A stretch of 64,000 nt of DNA from Sebastes aleutianus (GCA_916700875.1 CAKAKS010000060.1:3271334-3335333), one strand, 5' to 3'. Shown: positions 1 through 13,292, counted from the first letter of the stretch. A program made the numbers and translations. Notes: generated by a model not told the origin, from the letters alone.

Positions 1-99
1 TAAACCCATCCATGGCAACAGTAAACGCTCAGAGAAAGTGCTCTGGTGACGTATAATAAAGAGCGAAAGAGACACACCGGGGTGATTGGGAGGGGAGGT

Positions 100-405
100 G
101 GACGGGTCCAACAAACACAAGGCTTTCATCCAGGAGACCTGTGCATTTCACTTTCACTTTATAATCAGCTGTTTGTTCGTGTCCTGTGTTCACAACATCA
201 AGTCACATTTGCACTGTAAAAACAAAGTCATTTTAAGCCCAACCATGATGTTTTTTCCTAAACCTAACTAAGTGGTTTTGTTCCCTTAAACCTAAGCAAG
301 TGTTTTTGTTTAATTCACAACATTAAGCACGTGTTTAGTGCACCGGAAAAAGTGACGCCGAGGGGTCTGACAAAGCGTCAGTACGTGACGAGTTGGGATG
401 AGTGA
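100..405 (+). repeat. Dispersed repeat, copy A (partial)
   Basis: This segment carries the phrases GTTCACAACAT, CCTAAACCTAACTAAGTGGTTTTGTT and GTGACGAGTTGGGATGAG. It matches in reverse orientation a longer copy at 45955-46432. The left part may continue to the window edge. It is probably a non-autonomous DNA transposon. Confidence 0.6.
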
Positions 406-409
406 ATCA

Positions 410-2460
410 GAACAATACAAACATGCAGGTTCCCTCATGTGGCTCAAAGGTGTACTGCAGATTTAAATCTTAAATAAAAGACTATAGAAGAAATTCTGCA
501 GACCTTAATAAAATCTGTTGCGACCCACCTGTGGGTCCCGACCCAGTCTTTGGGAACGACTGGTCTAGCATCTTATATGTCCTGCTCTGTTGTTCTTATA
601 TAAATGGGTTAAACAAAGCATGCAAAACTTTCCGTATGGCCCCTTTAAGCTACTAAAATGGCTGCAGGCAACCACAGTCCATTCCACTATTTTTCTGGCT
701 CTCCTTGATTTTCTATCTGCAACTGGTGTTCATTTCTTCTCACTTTCACCCTGTGATGATGAAGCAACAGTGACCCAGACAGAGTCAGGACGGAACAGGC
801 GGACAGACTGATAGAGGGTGGTCTGTTTTGCTGAGCGGGGGCCCTGCTGCAGGGCCGGGCCAGGTAATGGGGCCGTAATGGGCTTTTAACAGCCGTACAG
901 CTGATGGTGGTGTTTGCCCTTCAGTGGAAAAGCAGTGCAAACAGGAAGTGCTGCATGGAGACATCCCCAGACGCTGGACAGGCCGAGATGAGTCATGACG
1001 CCTGCTGATGACAACTTCACCAAAACAGGCTCCAATAAAGCACGGCTAACCTGCCCGTCATAAACCACTCGCACTGTGCCAATTTGGTGGCAATTCCTTT
1101 TTCTTTTCATTTTGCCCCGGCACCCTGAATCAACCTAATGGTGCAAAATTAGTTCAGCCTTGGTGCACAGGTAAGAGGAAGGTTTTTAAATGTATCCTAA
1201 CAGCAATGTTCCCGCAGTAAGAGTTAGAAGCTGATAAGAAAATGGGATTTTTACACACTATCAGAAAGCAGTGGTGACTGAGCAAAGAGCTGGTTACATA
1301 TTGAGCATCAAAGCGGAATCTACGGCGCTCAGAAGCAGCTTTTTGACGAATCAAACACACTATGATAAGAGCTTTGATTTCCACTCATCCCCCTAACAAA
1401 CCTTAATCAAGACAAACTGCTCTTTAAGGTCACTCTGTAAGCTTTTACTCACCTTCTCGGGCACAGTCATTCACCATTTTTCATCAACCTAAAACCAAGC
1501 TAATTATTTCTCTTCATGGTGTAGGTACAGCTCAATAATGTTGACTTTGAAAGCAAACTCTTTAGAAAACCTGAATGTGCGTGGCAGACACTGCAGTCAG
1601 ATCACGTTTTCGTCTGCTGCTTACCTCCCATTTTAAAGAGATGGCCACTTAAACCTGCATCCGAATTCATTCCTGTTCTCATCACGAGCTGCCACGAGCA
1701 TCTGTGTGAGGTCAGCCAAGAAAATAGCATCAAGCCGTTAAATGACTAAAGCAAAGAGCAAACCTGAGATAGATGTCAGATAGTTTCACGTCCGTGCTTG
1801 GTAACCACATCGTCCCGCGAACGGCTAAAAGTGATTGTGTTGCGTGGGCGGCTTTCTCTGAAGTATCACTCGTGTCAGCGGTGGATCCTCTAAGTCTGCC
1901 CCACGCTGATCAATGGCAAGTGTTAAACACAAGGAACATCAATTAGCTGCGGGAGAAGGGAGCGTATCGAGTAGCTAAAAGATCAATCTGACGAAGCCTC
2001 TGCAAGGTAGAACTTTCCTGCCGATAATAAAAGCATCAGTGGGAACAGCAGATAGTCACAGTTTCCCTCCGCACAAGGAGGCACGATTACAGGCTCATCA
2101 ATACAGACACAATTTAATCATAGACAAACACACTGCCGCCGGGCTGAGGAATTGGTTTGGCATAATATTAGGTCAATATTGACCTTTCTTTGAAAACCAG
2201 TCGGTTAGTGCATCCACACTGAAGGATTTCATATTTGTTGTATAATAATAATCACTACTAAAGTGCATTAACTCTGTAATAGAGGACCCAAACTGATGCG
2301 AAAGGCACAATCAGATCAGATTCCTCCATATCTATTCATGACTATACTGTGTTTTGATGAGCTTTGTTTGTGGGTGTCCTCCACAGTCACTATATAGTCT
2401 ATTTAATCAGTAATTTAGTTCATAAACACAGTATAGAAATTGTCAAAAGTATGCCTACTG
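410..2460. other. Unannotated non-coding stretch
   Basis: No exon, repeat family or RNA gene was recognised. The short ORFs have no family resemblance. A 16-base perfect palindrome lies at 2170-2185 (reported separately). The stretch looks mostly single-copy. Confidence 0.4.
2170..2185. promoter_or_regulatory. Perfect palindrome AGGTCA-ATAT-TGACCT
   Basis: Two nuclear-receptor half-sites are inverted with a 4-base spacer. The spacing is not the classic IR3 estrogen element, so binding is speculative. Confidence 0.3.
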
Positions 2461-2484
2461 CATCATAAAAAAAATCGTAACACT

Positions 2485-2632
2485 AATTCACAGTTTATCA
2501 TCATAAACCCTGTATCGACCATGTCATAATAGCTTGTCAGGAAATAACGCTCCAAACTTGCGCTACATTTTGGTGAGGAAAAAAAGGGCATGGCCATTTT
2601 CAAAGGGGTCACCTGGCCTCTGAACCCCAGAT
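2485..2632 (-). repeat. Fragment of the GGGCTGTCAA-end element
   Basis: The minus strand reads CCCCTTTGAAAATGGCCATG and then GCGCAAGTTTGGAGCG, the same internal segment found in the copies at 20660-21345, 30283-30960 and 36946-37535. Both ends are missing. Confidence 0.7.
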
Positions 2633-2639
2633 CAAAAAA

Positions 2640-5020
2640 AAATAGCAATAAAAAATAGCAATAAAAAAAACACCATTGCCACTGGCAACAATATGTATTT
2701 TCCTACCCAACTCTGTGTGTTTCTCATTGACGCCTGGTTCAACTCCAAGATAATGAATTATTCAGATAACTGTAAACAACAAACTAAATAGGCAACAAAT
2801 TAATGTAAATTCAATTCCTCTGCCTAAACTTATTATTTTTTCATTTAGCCCTTCTACACTGAGGTAAAAAAAAAAATGAATAATTCAAAATAGGACACAG
2901 ATCTATGTGTTTTTTAATTATATAACTGATTCATTTTAAATGTCAAACTAAATGAATTATTAAATCAAGCATTATTGAAAAATTGTTTTACCCAGTGTTT
3001 TAAAAAATCAATTTAAAAGAATAAATTACCATGTCCACCATTAAGTCCTAAATAGGACCCGGGGTCCTTTTCTTCTTCACTTTAACTAATTAAACATGGC
3101 TTGTTTTTCTATGGAGAAATGACCAAGCCCCCTGGTAGTAGGACTGTTACCTTAAGGTTACATGTGACATTAACAATTATTTTCCATCCATCAAACACAC
3201 TGCTGACAGCTCTTCACTATAGCTGCTGGAGCTAACATTAGTTTAAAGACAGAACTAGCTAGCTGCTTCACAGCTCTGAAACCTGGAGTTCCTGAATAAT
3301 CAAGCTTTAATACACTTAAAACTATATTATGATATATATTAGGATTATCTGCCAGTGTCGGCTTCACTCACTAAGCTAGCTGCTGTAGCTACCCGTCTGA
3401 AAGATTGTGATGCAATCAGCTAGAATATCTATCTGGAAATAAAAGACTCACCTCAAAAAATCTGTCCACTAAACAATCTTTGGACGGGTTAAAAAGTACA
3501 GATACTGGCATGCTGAGAGCTTATTCGTCAGACATTTTGTGGTTTGGCCAACTCATCCATATGACATAAAACATGTTAATTAGCTACCGCGGAGTAAATT
3601 TGCTGGTGACATTTATCATTATTGCCATCAAAATCAACAGTTGCTGAATGATTCTTTCACCTTTAAGCTTGTGAAGACATTGTTAATAATTTGAGTTATC
3701 ATTTAGCCCTAGTAGTAGACTATGAATCCATCTAGTATTATTATCATCTCTGGGGTTTCAATTACATTTGATCTGCCTGTGATGGTTCAGAGGCGATTCT
3801 GCCCCGTGAAGAAGAAAGGTCAGGAAGAAGGGAATCGTAATGTTTTGAACTCTTAAAATATCTATTGAAAGTTACTGTATAACAGTAAATAATATTGGAT
3901 ATCCAAACCTTTAACAAGCACACACCCAAAGGAGCAGTTACAAGCCTATTATCTCTTGTACTGTAACTACTTCAGTCAGTACACGTGGCCGGATCCTTCC
4001 CCTCTCTTGCATTTCACCTCAGCTCACCCTGATAAACAATCGAGACTGACACAGAAGGGAGAGAACAGGCTGCGCTTGTCTTCCCTTCCCCATCTCTTCA
4101 ACGTTCGCTGCTCTTCCTACACAAAATGTGGTCAATGTCTTGAGGGTTTTATTCCCTTGCAGAATGAACCAACTTGCCCTCTCCATATTACTTTGCTCTA
4201 TTATACATGTTTGGCATACCACCAAATCCCAACAGGCAGCTATACGAGAAACCAACACTCTGCAAGTCAGTGATGTTTGGATCCGCAGCCACATTGTATG
4301 TGAGGAAAAAAATAATTTGCTTCACTCTGGGAGGTTGCATCTTCACTCAGCTCCTACTATCAAAGTTGACGAGAGCCAACGGGACCCCTCAAGAGACGCT
4401 GATGGTTTCATTCAAAGTGGCATAAAAAAAAAAAAAAGACATTGGAGATCTCACAAACTTGTAATTTATGCTAACTCTTGATTGAGCTTTTCTGTTGTAT
4501 TATTTTATATAGCTTGATCTATTATGCATGCACCATGCATAAATTAAAGCAGAAAATCCAATCTGATTTGCCTTTGATTAGAATTAAATCACAGCTGTTG
4601 ATAAAAGAAAAAAATCTGTAAATTTCCACTAGCAGTTGCAGTTTTCTTCTGGCCTCAGGATAATCCTCTTTGTCGTAATTTGTAAAAGCATCAAGCGTTG
4701 AAATCAATCAATTTAGTGCCAACAAACTCTGCCCTCCTCTGCTGAGCTGCAGTATTACAAAGGCTCCTTTTAACCCCCCCGCACACGTCACACTGAATGT
4801 GACAAGGGAAAACTTCTCTAAGCGCACGACTGGGAGAAAGAAAACTTTGGGGTGCCTGGAACACTGACTTCTGAGATTTTCTCATTATGAGGAACGGTTG
4901 GCTTCCACAAACCACTAAGTTTCATTCGTCATGGTAAGCTGCTAACTTTTCACCAGGCAGACTGCTGCTCACTTCAAACAAATGTCATGCTGCAGGATTA
5001 ACGGCTTCTGAGCCAGTGTT
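2640..5020. other. AT-rich non-coding stretch
   Basis: This stretch is AT-rich with poly-A and poly-T runs. The overlapping ORFs at 3956-4481 have no splice pairing or family similarity. Nothing functional was recognised. Confidence 0.4.
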
Positions 5021-6125
5021 GTGAACCTCCAGGTCTGAGAAGTGAAGTGTCTTAAACCTGCATTCTCTCTAACAGCCAGCAGGGGGCGACTCCTCTGGTT
5101 GCTAAAAGAAGTCTGATTGTATAGAAGTCTATGAGAAAATGAGCCGACTTCTCACTTGATTTATTACCTCAGTAAACATTGTGAACATGAGTTTATGGTC
5201 TCAATCGCTAGTTTCAAGTCTTCTTCAATACAGCATGATGTTCATTTAGTAAATTATGGTCCCATTTAGAGTCAGATAGACCATAAAGCAGGGGATGCTT
5301 TAGGGCGGGGCTACCTTCTGATTGACAGGTCGCTACCACGGCGTTGTCCGGTCTGGGAGTAATCTGTGTTTTTGTCTTACAACTTTCACAGTGTGTTTTC
5401 AGATATGAAAATTAATTGTAACATTTTGGTAGCCTAAAAATGTCTTATTCAGCGTTCGGTCGTACTTAGCTCCACCCTCTATATGTCACTTCTGGTTGCA
5501 AAAAAACAAGATGGCAACAGCCAAAAACCAAGTTGGTGGCGGACAAAATGACAAACCCAAGGCTTCAAAATGACAGTAGTCATCATGACATCACCCATTG
5601 GTTTGTGGACTGGTTCCTTCAAATTAAACTCGTGAGCTCGTGTTGACAACATGGGAAGTCGTGTACACGATATGCTTGGCGTTGAAGTGGTTAAGTCGTG
5701 AGAACACCGCTGCTAAGCGACGGCAATATTAACGTTACTGTCGGCGTCTAGAAGCCACAGAGGCTAACAATTTAGCAAGCTAGCAAGTGGGTAACATAAT
5801 GCAGGAAATGCAAAGGCATAATGACAGAGGAGGAAGATGAGGCCGTTGGGAATATCAATATTTTCCTCAGACATATTATAAAATTACGAAGAAAAACAAT
5901 ATACGGCTAAAATTACAATATATTAACTTATTATGCGACGAAAAATGAACTTCCATGGCCTCCACCATTTCTGACAACGTCAACAAACACTTCACAACTC
6001 GTGAACTCTGAGCTTTCAGAAACTTTCCACTTACGAGGTCGTGAATACAACTCTTCTCGTGAACAGGGTAAATACCAACCCATTTGAAGGCGCCATATGT
6101 CCACTTCTTATATACAGTCTATGGT
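5021..6125 (+). repeat. Dispersed repeat copy 1, with nested insertion
   Basis: The part at 5021-5480 is closely similar to 25358-25780 in the same orientation, sharing CCAGCAGGGGGCGACTCCTC and ACCATAAAGCAGGGGATGCT. A matching tail ending ATACAGTCTATGG lies at about 6078-6125. Between them (about 5622-6077) sits a different sequence whose ends repeat CTCGTGA-type motifs, probably a nested MITE. Confidence 0.6.
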
Positions 6126-6424
6126 TGTGAAGCAGGTGCCTTTCATTATTGCAGAAAAAAACCCCAGATTGAGTTAAAACAGCTGAGTTAAAGGAGCTAC
6201 CGGGTCGATGTGGAATTACGGCTCATTCCAGGTTCTGCTGATTTCTTGATTAACACACTTCAGTGCTTCCCACTGTGCGTCATGACTAAGGCCTCAGAAA
6301 CTACCTCAAAATCTATATTTCATTCGATGATAATTTGTTTTGGACAGAAAAACGCCCTCAGCTGATTAGTTATGATATATCCAGTTCAAAAAGTAGCTTT
6401 TTAAACAATCATACATTTGTGTGA

Positions 6425-7105
6425 TCACTCACTCATCTTCAACCTCTTATCCGGGGTCAGGTCGCGGGGGCAACAGCTCTATCAGGGGACCCCAAACTTC
6501 CCTTCTGGGCCACATGAACCAGCTCTGACTGGGGGATCCCGAGGCGTTCCCAGGCCAGTGTGGAGATATAATCTCTCCACCTAGTCCTGGGTCTTCCCCG
6601 TGGCCTCCTCCCAGCTGGTCGTGCCTTGACTTACATCCTTACTAGATGCCCGAACCACCTCAACTGGCTCCTTTCAACGCAAAGGAGCAGCAGGTCCCTC
6701 ACGGATGACTGAGCTTCTCACCCTATCTCTAAGGGAGACGCCAGCCACCGTCCTGAGGAAACCCATTTCGGCCGTTTGTACCCGCGATCTAGTTCTTTGG
6801 GTCCCGACACAGCCCTCATGACCATAGGTGAGAGTAGGAACGAAGATTGACCGGTAGTTCGAAAGCTTTGCCTTCCGGCTCATCTCCCTTTTCGGTGCGT
6901 TATGTAATACCGCCCCCCCGCTGCTCCGATTCTCCGGCCAATCTCACGTTCCATAGTCTCCTCACTCGCGAACAAGACCCCGAGGTACTTGAACTCCTTC
7001 ACTTGGGGTAAGGACTCATTCCCTACCTGGAGTAGGCAATCCATCGGTTTCCTGCTGTGAACCATGGCCTCAGATTTAGAGGTGCTGATCCTCACATTTG
7101 TGTGA
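6425..7105 (-). mobile_element. LINE (non-LTR retrotransposon) 3' fragment A
   Basis: The minus strand encodes broken pieces of a reverse-transcriptase C-terminal region: TSKSEAMVHSRK and VKEFKYLGVLF (6880-7095), then LSRKAKLSNYRSIFVPTLTYGHE-type sequence and SLRDRVRSSVIREG (6674-6883). Frames are interrupted and part of the tail around 6630-6700 is deleted compared with copies at 27761 and 57010. The 3' end (CTCACTCATCTTCAACCTCT on plus) is the usual tail of this teleost family. Rex1-, RTE- or CR1-type assignment is unresolved. It is dead. Confidence 0.8.
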
Positions 7106-7411
7106 TTGCATTACTTATATTTACCGCGCACCAATGCTTCTCTGCATTGAGTCTACATTTGCAGCAGAAGAGATTCTATTGATGGAGTTAGAGTTTCTGA
7201 GGGTGTCATTCATTCATTAGTCCGCTCAATAACGGGGGATTTCCCTAATTATGCTAAATACTACTAAAACTCTTTTATTCACTAATTTAAACAGTCAAAA
7301 GGATAAAAACATGTATATGACTTCAATAGGAAAGCCTGACCAGCACTGGGAGTTCAGAGTAATGTCAATATGCATGTAAATTAAAGTTCAAGATGTGGTT
7401 TGACCTCTTAC

Positions 7412-7502
7412 CAAAGACTTCATCGTGTGATTCAGGTTCCACTGTTGCTGCTACTGCTGCTGCTGCTGTTGTCTGCTCTGCTTCGGGTTCAGGTGATGGA
7501 GC
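7412..7502 (-). CDS. mbpb: golli-MBP second coding exon
   Basis: This is a 91-base minus-strand exon with a strong pyrimidine-rich acceptor (TTCCTTCCTATTAAAG) and a GTAAGAG donor. It enters in phase 0 and leaves in phase 1. It encodes 30 residues plus the first base of a glycine codon, starting APSPEPEAEQ, passing through a short Ala run and ending SHDEVFG. Human golli has EDNEVFG at the matching place, 47 residues or so from the start, against 46 in the fish (15 + 31), so no exon is missing between this one and the ATG exon. The Ala run comes from a GCA/CAG-type triplet repeat and is not conserved with mammals. The following golli and MBP exons were looked for at 1-7411 and not seen, so they probably lie left of the window. 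Confidence 0.82.
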
Positions 7503-7519
7503 CTTTAATAGGAAGGAAG

Positions 7520-9700
7520 ACAAAAACAGATTGAAGAGGTGAGGCGCTGAGGTGCCATGGCAACAGAGCAAAGACAGAGACCAACAGACAGACAGAGAGA
7601 GAGCACGAGAGAAACAGAACGACGGGGATAGTTACACCTATTAAGGCTTTTGGGCGAAATAATTACTGCAGAATTATACTCAGACTCAGTCATTTAACAT
7701 TCTAAAGAAGGTGCTACACTTTTTGAATCGCATACATATTGAGATTTGCCCATTTTGATGCCAATTCTATGTTTCATCAGTCGTATTCATCTCGATTTTA
7801 GGCAGGATTCATTCTGCAAAACAAGTGGGTTAGACAAGAACATTTGTTTTTAAACGTTCATAATGATATACACTTGTTCATTTGTAAATCGTATGTCATT
7901 TTCAGCATTCAATATTTAAAGATGAGACTGCAATGAAAAGTGATATGAAATGAAAAGTCACATAAAATAAAAGTGTCACTGGAAAAAAATTACGAGAGAA
8001 TAATAGAATTTTGAAATCAAATTTCTTTAATGAAATAAAATGGGGGTGGAGATTGCCATACTACGGTATTAAGATTTTGATTAAACATAATATTTTAAAA
8101 TTCTAACTTTCTATTTTATATCTTTAAGACATCCTTAACACTAATATCTGCTGGGAGTGAAGGGAAATGTGTGCAAGTGCAGATAATGTGTGTTGTGTGT
8201 AACATTATTTCAGTGTTGTTTCTAAATAAAAATGTGCTTTTGTGAGATATTTTATGTTTTTACCAGAAATGTACACGTTTTGTATGTCTAAGGGTAGCAC
8301 TGTGTCAAAATGAGGTAACAAGTGATTAAAAACAAATCAATAATCAACAATTAAATCCATACTTTATTTTGCCATCTTGAGTCCTTGAGGTTAATAGCAA
8401 TGTGAGGATGGTTTGAGAAACTCTTTAGATAAGGATACATATAGACAAAAAGATACCAAGAAAACTCCACGTCTCTCTCTCTAACAATTAAAATGCCTTT
8501 ATTGTCATAGTCAACAATAAAAATGATGATAGCGGTTGTTGGTACTGTGACTAACTCGTCCCTCGTGTCAGCCGAGACTGTGAATCTCTCCTACAAAAAA
8601 AAACGATTGATAGAAATTCTGTGATTTAATTAAAATGTTTTGCATTGTGATCACATCTGTTAGAAATCTCATTAGTTGCCAACACAAAAACAACCAATAA
8701 TCATTTCCAGCAGGTCATCGTCTAATAAAAAGCATCGCTTTCTACATGGATGTGGTAGATCTTTGCCAACGCAGAGCTGCGTCTGCAGCAGGTCATCTCA
8801 ACTCTTTGCTGCTGTCACCAAGGGGGAAGCTTACATTGAGGAAAACATAAAGATTAAATGACACCATTTCATCTTTGGAAATGGAAACAACATGTGCCTG
8901 TGTTATCAGGCTTTCCAGACGTATAGAAGTATTGATTCAGCTGTATCTCTCTGTCGGCTCTGGTCTGATTCAGGCTGTTTGAATACATGAAGTCATAAGT
9001 TAAAGATTTGTTCTACCCACCTGTACTGGCTCGTCTGAGTCACTGGGTGAGACCAATTAATCTCCCCTGTAAACTGGCTCGAAAATGAATGTTCATTTCT
9101 TTCTATAGCTATTCATAACAAGTACTTGTTTCTATTTTGTGGTTCCAAGCGAAATATTTGCATTTGCTAATCCTCACATTTTTATAAATCCTCTTACCGA
9201 TTCCCTCCTCCTCCCAATGTACTCTCACATCTCCGGCTTCCACTTCCGAGTGGGTTTGCCAACGTAGGGAATCAATACAGGCGTTCAAAATCTGTGGGCA
9301 CACCGCTCACCGTTACGAGAGCGTACAGAGAAGTGCAACTGTGACACAGTCCTGTGAGCGTGGACAAGTGCGGTGAGCAAGCACTTACTGATGCAAATCA
9401 AGAAAAAAAGGTCAGCAAAGTGCCGCGCTTTGAAATTTTATTTGTCCGTTCAATTGTGTAAACAAATTATGTAAATTTGCTTTGACTCGATGAGATTCAG
9501 ATTCGATTAACAGGCTCCATACTGGATTCAGATTTAATTACATACAGACAAATTCATATCGTCAAAGAGCGCGATGATGAATCCAAGAGTCCTGCAGGTG
9601 ATAACAATTAATACTGGCCTCATGCCATTACTGTTAGTTCTACTCCTAAACGTATTCATTGAATTTGTTTTGACTTAAAAATGCTCTAAAATTTAAGAGA
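7520..9700. other. Intron of golli-MBP, no feature recognised
   Basis: This is non-coding sequence inside the large intron between the two golli exons (7503-22058). A LINE-tail-like phrase, ATGCCTTTATTGTCAT, occurs near 8493. Nothing else was recognised. Confidence 0.4.
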
Positions 9701-9709
9701 CCTCCAGAG

Positions 9710-10022
9710 GTTTCTTAAAGACCCTGACAACCTATTTATTCTTGCTATGACTGACAAAACTCAGGCTAGTAAACTCTGTTTCTTCTTTTAAATCATGCCT
9801 CAAAACCTCCCTTTACAGGGAGACCTTTTTATAGCAATCCCTTGTTTTAATTTCATTATTGCTGACTTTTTTGTACAAACTGTTTTATTAAGTCTTATGT
9901 TCAACATGTTATTTTGGCCTATGTTTTTATTCTGTATTGTTTTTATCTTGATGTTAACTGTGTGTAAAGCACTTTGTAACTATGTTTGGAAAAGTGCTAT
10001 ACAAATAAAGTTCATTATTAAA
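9710..10022 (+). mobile_element. Non-LTR retrotransposon 3' end
   Basis: This has the typical LINE 3' UTR ending: GTAAAGCACTTTGTAACTA, then AAAAGTGCTATACAAATAAAGTTCATTATTA. The preceding CTTTTAAATCATGCCTCAAAACC is the degenerate end of the ORF. It lies within the golli intron. Confidence 0.6.
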
Positions 10023-10429
10023 GTTTATTAAATACACACTTTTCTGCCAAAGTTCTAACAGTTTTGGGTGGTTATGTCCTTCACATATCTCGAGAACTAT
10101 TCATCCGATCTATTCCACATGTGGTGGGTGTATTGCTGGGGACCAAAGGGAATGCTTTGTTGAATTTGGTGCAATTTGGTGACGTGACACGTAATCTGCA
10201 ACTTAACTTAACCAGTACTATTTCTTTGTCAGGTAAATGTAGTACTAGTACAATGTTTTCCTCTGAATTAGTACACAGTAAGTAGTACACAGTTGAGGGG
10301 CCTTTTGTAAGTTATTTCGGGCCTCAGGCTGAAGAATGCTTTTGTTCAACAGTCCATTTAGTTGCTAAATAATAATTAATGTGCTGCTAAGGAGATGTAA
10401 ATCCAGAGGACAGACGGTCATTTTTTAAT

Positions 10430-10615
10430 GTGTTATGTATGGTTAATTGTGATGTGTTTTGGTTTTTGTCTTCTATGTACAACTGATGTGTCTTACTTGT
10501 CTGTTTGTTTATGGTAACAGTATGTCTATTGTATGTGTAATTTTTCTCAAATTGAGCTGCCTATGGATGCAAAATGAATTTCCGTGCAAACTGACAATAA
10601 AATTGTATCGTATCA
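10430..10615 (+). mobile_element. L2-like LINE 3' end
   Basis: It ends AATTTCCGTGCAAACTGACAATAAAATTG followed by a short TATCGTATC-type tail, as in fish L2-like LINEs. Only the 3' tail is present. Confidence 0.6.
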
Positions 10616-10619
10616 TAAT

Positions 10620-12150
10620 GAGTTAGAATAGTAACATAATACAATGTTTTTCATATACTATACTATACTATGTCATGGCATGTGTATTGCTCAGGACCTT
10701 CTGTAAGGAGGTGCAGCGTCGAGTGTGAAGTTTTTTGTATGAGCGGTTCTCGAGAAAACTGCAAGTAGCAGCAACAACACAGGTCGAGCATTCGGCCCGT
10801 TCCAAACAGGCATGTTTTGACTGCAGCACTGCATTATTCCTATCAAATGTTCAAATCAAACTACCTCCTCTAGATTCTACGTATTGTTTCTGCTTCTTCT
10901 TATTCTTCATAAACACCTCCGAAACAGAAGGTCTCACAAGGTGTGTTCATCTCTCTTCTGAAATTTGATTGAAGTTGGAGTAAAAGTGTATTTATCTTTA
11001 TCTGTATACCTATCTTTATACCTTATCTAAGTCCAAATTGTCACTTTTAGCAGGTAAATACAGGCCCTGATCTGTGGCATCTGAGATAATGAGAATGATG
11101 GAGAAACAGGCGTACAGGGTTAGTACTGTACAAAGACCCTCAACCAATTATTTTAAAGAACCAAACAGACAGAGAAAGGAGACAAATTGCATTGATAAAG
11201 CATACATTAACACTGCATTCCTACAGTCTGTCTGGCACAACATTTTTTTTCCATCATTAAAGCACTCAGTATTCAACTTTTGTTGGATTTTGTCCATGCA
11301 CACACCCACACGTTTAGACACAGCTGTCTTATATCTCTGTTCAGCCTTTCACTTTTTTCGAATTGGGCTTAAAATTAGCAATGCAAACAACGTTCACATT
11401 CAAGGAGCTGAGCCGCGGGCGATCGGATGTTTGTCGAATTGATATCGCTGGAGGCTGAGGCAACTAATAGGACTGAATCTGCAAGTAACAGGTATTAGGG
11501 GGCTGTTTGAAATAAAAAGAAAAACAATTTGTATCTGGAGAGAAGTGAAACTGATTAAATATGAACAGTAATTTGCTTATTTTAAGCATTGCCTCTAACA
11601 CTGAGACTGAGAGCTCTATTTTCATGAACCCGGCAGTGCGGAGCAGATTGCAGACAAGTACGCCCTGCTCAGTGCATCAGGAGCGTGCCAAGCGCACTTT
11701 TAGTGAGCACCACTATAAAATTGAACCCGAACAATCTGATATCACATCACATTGCTAATCACTGCCACAAACATCTGGTGTTTTGAATGGAGAGTCACCG
11801 GGAGGATGACTGACGGGAACGGACAGTCCTGATGGAGTCATTAGCGGACAGTTTTAATTGATCTACGATCTAATGGAACAGTGTGAACCATCTTCAATGC
11901 GACCATCTCCAAATCGCCTGTTGATTACCACTGCAGTAGGAACTGCAGAATAATTATTTAACAACACGTGTGATGTCCACATGAGCACACAAATTAACCA
12001 GCGAATCTGCTGCTCCTTCTGGGGCGCAAGGCCGAGATACCAAACTGGTGTAGTCGAGTAAATAACCTCAGTGCCCTTAAAAAACACTGGTTGTGCGGTG
12101 CGACAATGCGTTCTGCGCCATCACAAAAAAGGAGCCCTAAATAACAATTT
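10620..12150. other. Intron of golli-MBP, no feature recognised
   Basis: This is a non-coding stretch. The ORF at 11074-11442 lacks splice signals and family similarity. No repeat boundary was placed. Confidence 0.4.
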
Positions 12151-12160
12151 GGACAAATGT

Positions 12161-12390
12161 ATAAGATAAGATAAGATAAGATAAGATGAACCTTTATTAA
12201 TCCCCGGAGGGAAATTCAGGTGTCAAAGCAGCAACATCAGCAAACAGAGTGAAACACAGGAGAGGTAAAGGTATACAAAAATTATAAAAATAATAGAGAT
12301 ATAAAAGATACAGAGTGAATGGGTGAACATAGTGTATGCAGTCCATGGGGTGTTGGGAGAAAATGGAAGAGGAAAAAAAATATGTGGGCA
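12161..12390 (-). mobile_element. L2-like LINE 3' end with (TCTTA)n tail
   Basis: The minus strand reads GAATTTCCCTCCGGGGATTA, then ATAAAGGTTCATCTTATCTTATC. This is the well-known L2-type 3' end with a 5-base tandem tail at 12161-12187. Confidence 0.7.
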
Positions 12391-12399
12391 ATTTTTGCT

Positions 12400-13290
12400 A
12401 AGTGGACCAGAGCAGCAGATTAATGCCGTCCTTGGGCAGCAGCTGTCAGACTGACTTCACACCTACACACCACCGGTGGCTTATTAAATATAGGTCTTGT
12501 TAAGCAGAGCATCCTCGGTGGAGACGGTGAAGCATCACCTGACCCTGGAGCATGGAGATGTGGAGCAAGTTCAAGAGAAACAGCTCAATTTGGATCCCAC
12601 TTGCCAATTATTCATGTTTTCCTGGGAGCCTCCTGTTATTCTCTGCCTTCACCTGTTGGCCTTTTTGCTTGCTATTTCCAGGTTCCACCCTGCAGATGCC
12701 AACAAGCAGGTGATGATGGAGCTCTTACACCTGTTGAGCAACGAAGTCTAAATATCTTAAGATGCCATTCCTCTACATGTTGTCTCTGCGAAAACTTCAA
12801 ATGTACTGATGTGACTGATATAACTGCAAATAAATCTCACTCAAATTCGACTTAACACCTCCCTTTAACAGCGACTGCCCGATCATATCTTAGCTACCGT
12901 GAGAAGGCACAGCAGGCCTGTCAACATCTGGACATCTCCATGTGTTGAAAACAATGTGTTTTGAGCTGCAATAAGAGCGATGCTCTGCATGTAAAGAGTT
13001 TGGAGGATGGTATAGCCTTTCCAAAACCAAAAAACACAAGAGGAAACATTAAAAAGTCAGCTGCCGCATGCAGCGTTTTCAACAAACTCACTGAGCTAAC
13101 ATTAGCTTAATTAGCTAGCTACAGCTGATAAAATCTGCCAGCGACAGTGAGAAACCTGCTTTCTGTCGACCTCTTTCTGGAATCAAGGACCCTTTGTTTC
13201 AAAAATTATGAACAATTTCAAGTGGGCCATCTGCCACCTTTATCATTGTATATGTGCTGTGAAGAGTGTCTTGTTTGTACTGCTTAAATA
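12400..13290. other. Intron of golli-MBP, no feature recognised
   Basis: This is a non-coding stretch. Overlapping ORFs at 12497-12855 look like chance frames. Low-complexity GCTAGCTA-like motifs occur near 13100. Confidence 0.4.
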
Positions 13291-13292
13291 TA

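Noticed and set aside
1..7411. Further golli or classic MBP exons
   Set aside because: Looked for sequences resembling the conserved SESDELQTI and the MASQKR start on the minus strand; none seen with splice sites.
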